Origin: Plecoglossus altivelis
Taxonomy: Eukaryota > Chordata > Actinopteri > Osmeriformes > Plecoglossidae
Direction of reading: 5' to 3'
Assembly: GCA_036571765.1 (NCBI GenBank)
Contig: BROE01000025.1
Coordinates: forward strand, 5,750,660 to 5,814,659
DNA length: 64,000 bases
Of the stretch, positions 59,195 through 64,000 are shown in pieces. The position numbers were made by a program, and so were the translations under genes. A model generated the notes under the pieces. It was given only the letters and a program-made list of their open reading frames with translations. It ran no database searches and was not told the origin of the DNA. Within the stretch, counting starts at the first letter, position 1. Every line of letters begins with the position of its first letter.

Positions 59195-62100
59195 ATGACA
59201 GAAGAATCAGCTGTAAAAGTTTGTGTACGTGTTCGACCTCTCATAGAAAGGTAAAATGATTCAACTAACATAAACAAACATCGTTAGGCTAGCACTTCTT
59301 GTCATTAGCAGATGCTCTAGCTAGTCTATCTCTTATGCGTCGTTAGCCTTGCTCCTCTCGCAAACAAACCGAGAGGTAGCGAGTTTAGCTGGCTAACATT
59401 AGTAGCGAATTACATTTGTAATCTTTGATTTAGTGTATGTGTAGAAGAATGCGGTCTTACCGTTTGTTTTCTCCTTTATTGCAGAGAAGAGGGGTCAGCG
59501 GACTCAACAGAGACTGCACAAATATATTGGAAAGCTGATAATCATTCAATCCAACAACTTGACGATGGGAATCTTTCCAAAAGCTTCCATTTTGGTATTG
59601 TAGTGCCAAGTTTCTTTATACGCCATTCTTCATACCTTTAGAGATAACGTAATTACTTAATAAATTAGCTTGATGGATTTGGCACCCAACCTGACGTCTG
59701 TTAATAAATGTTCATAAATACAACGTATATATATTTACAATGCGATTGTTCATATACAGTTACAATAGCATCTTTATATATATATATATAAACATACATG
59801 TATATTAGCATGCAACTAGACTGTTTTTACAAGTATATTTCCGTCTTTGACAGACCGAGTATTCAATTCGGATGAAACGACCGATCAGCTCTATCAAGAA
59901 CTTGCGAAACCTCTTGTGGTCTCCGCTGTCGAAGGATATAATGGTAACGATTGGTGGCGACACGCATAAATCATAGAATAACATGTTTTTGTTGTTGTTG
60001 AACAAAGCGTATTAAGTAAATATTGAATCCTCAGGAACAATATTTGCTTATGGACAAACTTCCTCCGGAAAGACTTTCACCATGATGGGCAGCGATCTTA
60101 CTCCAGGAGTGATACCCTTAGCCATGGAGGACGTCTTCCGGACTATCAAAAATGTAAGGGATGATTTTACACTTTATATCGAAGTTCAGCTGTGCAGGTG
60201 AGAGATTGACTGTGGTGTTCTTTTCTGGTTTCAGTGCCCAAAGAAGGAGTTCTTATTGAGAGTGTCTTACATGGAAATCTACAATGAAACTGTCACAGAT
60301 CTGCTGTGTGACAGTTGGAAAAGAAAGCCGTTGGAAATCCGTGAAGGGAACAACGTAAGCCAATGTTAAAATTCTGTGCAGTTAAAAAATACATGGATGA
60401 TGCTTGCATGCTTCAATTTCCTTGTCTTTGCAGAAAACTGTGTATGTGGCAGACCTAACAGAAGAACTGGTGACATTTCCTAACCAAGCCCTGGCTTGGA
60501 TTCGAAAGGGAGAAAGTAAGATACTAATTATTATTTATTTTTTGTGAACGACTCCAATGACCGTTCCTTAAGTTTGCTTCTCCTGTTACATTTCTTTGTA
60601 CTTGGTCCTCCCTGTCAGAGAACCGTCATTATGGCAAGACTAAGATGAACCAACGAAGCAGTCGATCACACACCATTTTCCGCATGGTGAGACAAACTGC
60701 AGAACAGCAAGTCCAGTTTCACGGCAGATGTAGGTTTTGTTGGTACTAATGGGTCATGTTTTGGTCAGATCATCGAAAGCCGCGAGAGTAGCGACAATTC
60801 GTCTGGGGAAAATGCAGATGGAGCTATTATCGTATCCCATCTGGTAAGTCATCAAGTGGCAAAACGGTATGTTGTTTGAGCACCTAATCAGGCAAATTAA
60901 GTCATTATTCGTTTTTCTCCCTACCTGTTTCATGTAGAATCTGGTTGACTTGGCGGGAACTGAGCGGGCAAGCCAGACTGGGGCAGAAGGTAGGATAGGT
61001 TAAAGTGGTTAGTGTTGTTTTGATGATGGTTTAAAAAAACATCAGTTCTTTCTGAACTTGGGCGCTCTGCTTTTCTATTGTGTTTCAGGCACACGCTTCA
61101 AGGAGGGGTGTAATATCAACCGCAGTCTGTTCACCCTCGGTCAAGTCATCAAGAAACTGTCCGACGAGAGCCAGAGGTTAGGAACGGCTCTTTCGGACAG
61201 ACTGACGTGTCGTGTCTTGGTAGCTGCTCTTGCGTTGGGTAACGTGCCCCCTTTGTCGCTCTCAAACAGGGGGTTCACCAACTACAGAGACAGCAAGCTG
61301 ACGCGTATACTGCAGAACTCCTTGGGTGGAAACGCCAAAACCGTCATCATCTGCACCATCACCCCGGCAACCATTGAAGAAACGATCAGCACCCTTCAGG
61401 TTGGTAAAACGTGCCATCCCTGGAGAACTCAACAGAGGACATGTTTCAAACTTTTCTTGTGCAGTGAATCAAGTGTTGCCGTTTACCCCTGCGATCCAGT
61501 TTGCCAGCGCAGCCAAGAAGATGAAAAACGACCCGCACGTCACGGAAGTCTCGGACGAGGGCGCTCTTCTGAAACGATACAGGAATGAAATTGTGGATCT
61601 CAAACGACGGCTTCATGAGGTGAATCCACCTCACGAGAAACTCACCGCCAACATTAATGTTTGTCCACGGACGCGTGAAGATTATAAATGCAGTCCACTG
61701 ATCTCCACGATTTTCCCAGGTGTCCTCAGTCACTCAGACGACTGAGTCGCTGTCCCAGCTTCTGCAGGAAAAGGATCAGCTGCAACGAGAACAACAGGAC
61801 AGAATAAAGAATCTGACCCAACTTCTTGTCACCAGCTCCAACTTTGTTCCAGTCAAGAAGGTAGCTATCCCGTAAATAGCCCTTCAGCGACGATGACGCG
61901 TGTCGCTGCTCTACCGTTGCTCTGTCTTCCACGGAATGCTGCGTGGTTTACACCTGTCTTCTCTCTGCGCCCAGGTACCAAAACGGAGAGAGACCTGGGG
62001 TGGAAAGCTGCTGAGGGCGGCACAGCCACACGAGTACGACGTCAGAAACGTCAGCAGTTTTGTCGAGCCGTTCTTCAAAAAGCGAAAAGCCAGCATGTTG

Positions 62101-64000
62101 ACGGAGCAGAACGAAGGTGAGCCGCCTACGCCTGATGTAGGACGTCTTCTCAACCTGATTGGTTTCTTCAGCCATGTACGTTTATCTGATGTCACCGTGT
62201 TCAAGCTTGTCTGCGTGTTTGTGTGTGTGCGCGTGCGTGTGTACACCCAGACGGAGAGGACTTTGATCCGCGCTGGGACGCTCCTGATGAGTTGACGTTT
62301 GATATGGAGATGAACGGAAGCTGCGTGACAGTGCGGAGCCTTCTGGAAAAGTGAGCGTCATGTCACCAGCATGGTTTCCTCAGCATCGTCATTTAGACTA
62401 ACGGTTCAATGTGCTCTCTCTTTTTTCCACCAGTGGATCTCCTCAAAGGGTCAGTGAGTTGTCTGACAAAGTCTCTTGCCTGGAGCAACAGCTTGAAACT
62501 GAGATTCAGCAGAAGCAGGAGGTCATGGAAAAGTTCCAGGGCATGGACATGAAAATGGCTGATCTGGAACAACAGCTTGAAACTGAGATTCAGCAGAAAC
62601 AGGAGGCTGTGGACAAGTTCCAGGGCATGGACATGAAAATGGCTGATCTGGAACAACAGCTTGAAACTGAGATTCAGCAGAAACGGGAGGCCGTGGACAA
62701 GTTGCAGGGTCTAGAGACAAAAGTGGTTGATCTGGAGGAAGATTCTCATAAGGCCAAAGCCGAACAGGAGCAGGTTTGTGTCCGCAGTTCAGTAACAACA
62801 ATGCAAAGAATACCAACGATTGGTATTAAATGAATGGAAAATGTAATTTCCTGCTCCCTTCATTTATTACAGTTTAAACAAGAATTTGCGGAATCCTTAC
62901 AATTGTGTGAGACGCTGATGGCTGAAAAGGTATGCAACCATTGGACCTCTGATACACTTCTACTCCTAAACAATTCTTCCGTCTGAATTCATTTAACTTG
63001 CCTAATGTTTGGTTGACAGGCAGCTACCTCTTCTGAGTGTGATTATCTCAAGCAAGAGCTTGGCATCTTCATACAGCAGACAAAACTCTTGGAGAAAGAA
63101 AATGCTGCCCTTCAACAGGACCTGAAAGCCAGGAAGGAAATGGATGAATTCAAATCTCTGGAGGAGGAGTGCAAAAAGGAATACGAGGTGACCTTATGAC
63201 CTTATTCTTGCCGTAACAGAAAAGGCGCTTCCCACATTTTGCTGACGCTTGTGTGCATTTTTTTGTAATCCACCAGAGAGAACTGCAGAATGAAATCTCC
63301 ACGCTGAAGAAGGCCATGGAGACCTCTGAACTCAAACATCAACAGCTCCAAGTGAGACTAATGTTGAGGAAGTGGGAGGGGGAGGGGGGATTTCTTTCAG
63401 TAACCTTCATGCATTTTGTCTGTTGGTGTATACCACCTTTCCTAACTGCCATTTTGTCATTCTCCTGGGCTAACTTCAGGCTAGTTTGGAAACCATGTCA
63501 GAGGAGCTGAAAGAGAAGTCTGACTGGGCGGAGGAACTCCAAAGTCTGGTACGATAATCCTTCAACCTCACCGACACACTTCCTGCCCCCCCTCCCCTCC
63601 CCCCTCCAACCCAGGCGCTGTTTCCCTTTCGTAACGGTCAGATTTCTTTTCTCCAGAGCAACAAGGACCTGGTTCAGCAAGTCAAGGAGCTACGAAGGTC
63701 ACTGGATGACGCCGAGGGACTGAGTATCGACACCAAGAAGGAGTGGGCCTTTTTACGCAGCGAGAATATATCACTCAAGGAGAGAGATGTAAGCGTCTCG
63801 CTCCTCGTTTGCCAACAGATTGGATTCAAACGCTAAACAGAACCCAAACGACGCCGTTTGCGAACGTTCACCGCATTTCCACGCTCTCCCGTCTCCTTTT
63901 TAGGTGACCCTGACTGCAGATGATGAGAAGATGAGATCGGAGGTGAATAGACTTCGACAGCAGCTGGACACTGAGAAGTCTCGCTTCCAGAAGATGCAGT
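59195..64000 (+). CDS. cenpe: Centromere protein E, kinesin-7 motor (5' part of gene)
   Basis: CENP-E is the plus-end kinetochore kinesin that moves chromosomes to the metaphase plate. Exons: 59195-59250, 59485-59594, 59854-59943, 60035-60153, 60235-60354, 60434-60515, 60619-60686, 60769-60843, 60938-60989, 61089-61176, 61270-61399, 61500-61619, 61720-61860, 61975-62116, 62251-62350, 62434-62773, 62873-62929, 63020-63187, 63277-63351, 63480-63548, 63657-63788 and 63904 onward. This gives about 810 residues in one frame, and the gene runs off the window. The motor domain (about 1-330) has VKVCVRVRPL, P-loop GQTSSGKT (92-99), switch I NQRSSRSH (203-210), switch II DLAGTE (244-249) and NYRDSKLTRILQNSLGG. 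A coiled-coil stalk starts near 330-360 and includes a threefold 28-residue repeat. Full CENP-E proteins exceed 2,000 residues, so most of the stalk lies outside. The start has A at -3. Confidence 0.95.
62480..62731 (+). repeat. cenpe: 84-bp (28-codon) in-frame triplication in cenpe exon 16
   Basis: Units start at 62480, 62564 and 62648, each opening CTGGARCAACAGCTTGAAAC. The protein unit begins LEQQLETEIQQKQE and ends MDMKMAD in the first two copies and LETKVVD in the third. Copies 1 and 2 differ at about 6 of 84 bases. Since 28 residues equal four heptads, the coiled-coil register is kept. Confidence 0.95.

Overview
The window is vertebrate nuclear DNA, almost certainly from a teleost fish. 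The species cannot be fixed from sequence alone. Evidence: GT-AG split genes with short introns, dense CA/GA microsatellites and minisatellites, and an intact tbx16, a gene of fish and amphibians that placental mammals lack. Five protein-coding genes are recognisable by protein similarity recalled from the families and by reading exons in phase. No prokaryotic or viral genes, no transposase or reverse-transcriptase ORF, no CRISPR array and no rRNA or tRNA gene was seen.

Layout: (1) 1-5420, no recognisable gene. (2) 5421-8749 (+), klhl22, a BTB-BACK-Kelch CUL3 adaptor in 7 coding exons. (3) 8750-12969, klhl22 3' UTR and intergenic DNA with a G-rich tract and a cluster of AP-1-like sites. (4) 12970-16137 (-), tbx16, a T-box mesoderm regulator in 9 exons. 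(5) 16138-20267, intergenic. (6) 22100-53379 (-), cabin1, a calcineurin/MEF2-binding TPR scaffold in about 37 coding exons. Its introns are full of low-complexity repeats, and one holds a 10-N gap flanked by a perfect 634-bp duplication. (7) 54593-58470 (-), ddx51, a DEAD-box helicase of ribosome biogenesis in 15 exons. (8) 59195 to the window end (+), cenpe, the kinetochore kinesin-7. The first 22 exons are present: the motor domain and the start of the stalk.

The genes do not form an operon-like unit. ddx51 and cenpe are head to head across about 0.7 kb, and the cenpe side carries a CCAAT box plus CDE/CHR-like arrangement typical of G2/M genes. cabin1 lies just downstream of ddx51 on the same strand. 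klhl22 and cenpe both act in mitosis, but no regulatory link is visible. Human KLHL22 and CABIN1 are on 22q11 and DDX51 on 12q24, which are parts of one older vertebrate linkage group.

I did not find an undescribed biological system. The most useful observations are structural: an apparent assembly duplication, a tandemly triplicated 5' splice site, two GC-AG introns, microsatellite-derived polypyrimidine tracts, an unresolved exon phase in cabin1, and a 28-residue internal repeat in cenpe. Splice sites and frames were worked out by hand. There are no transcript data.
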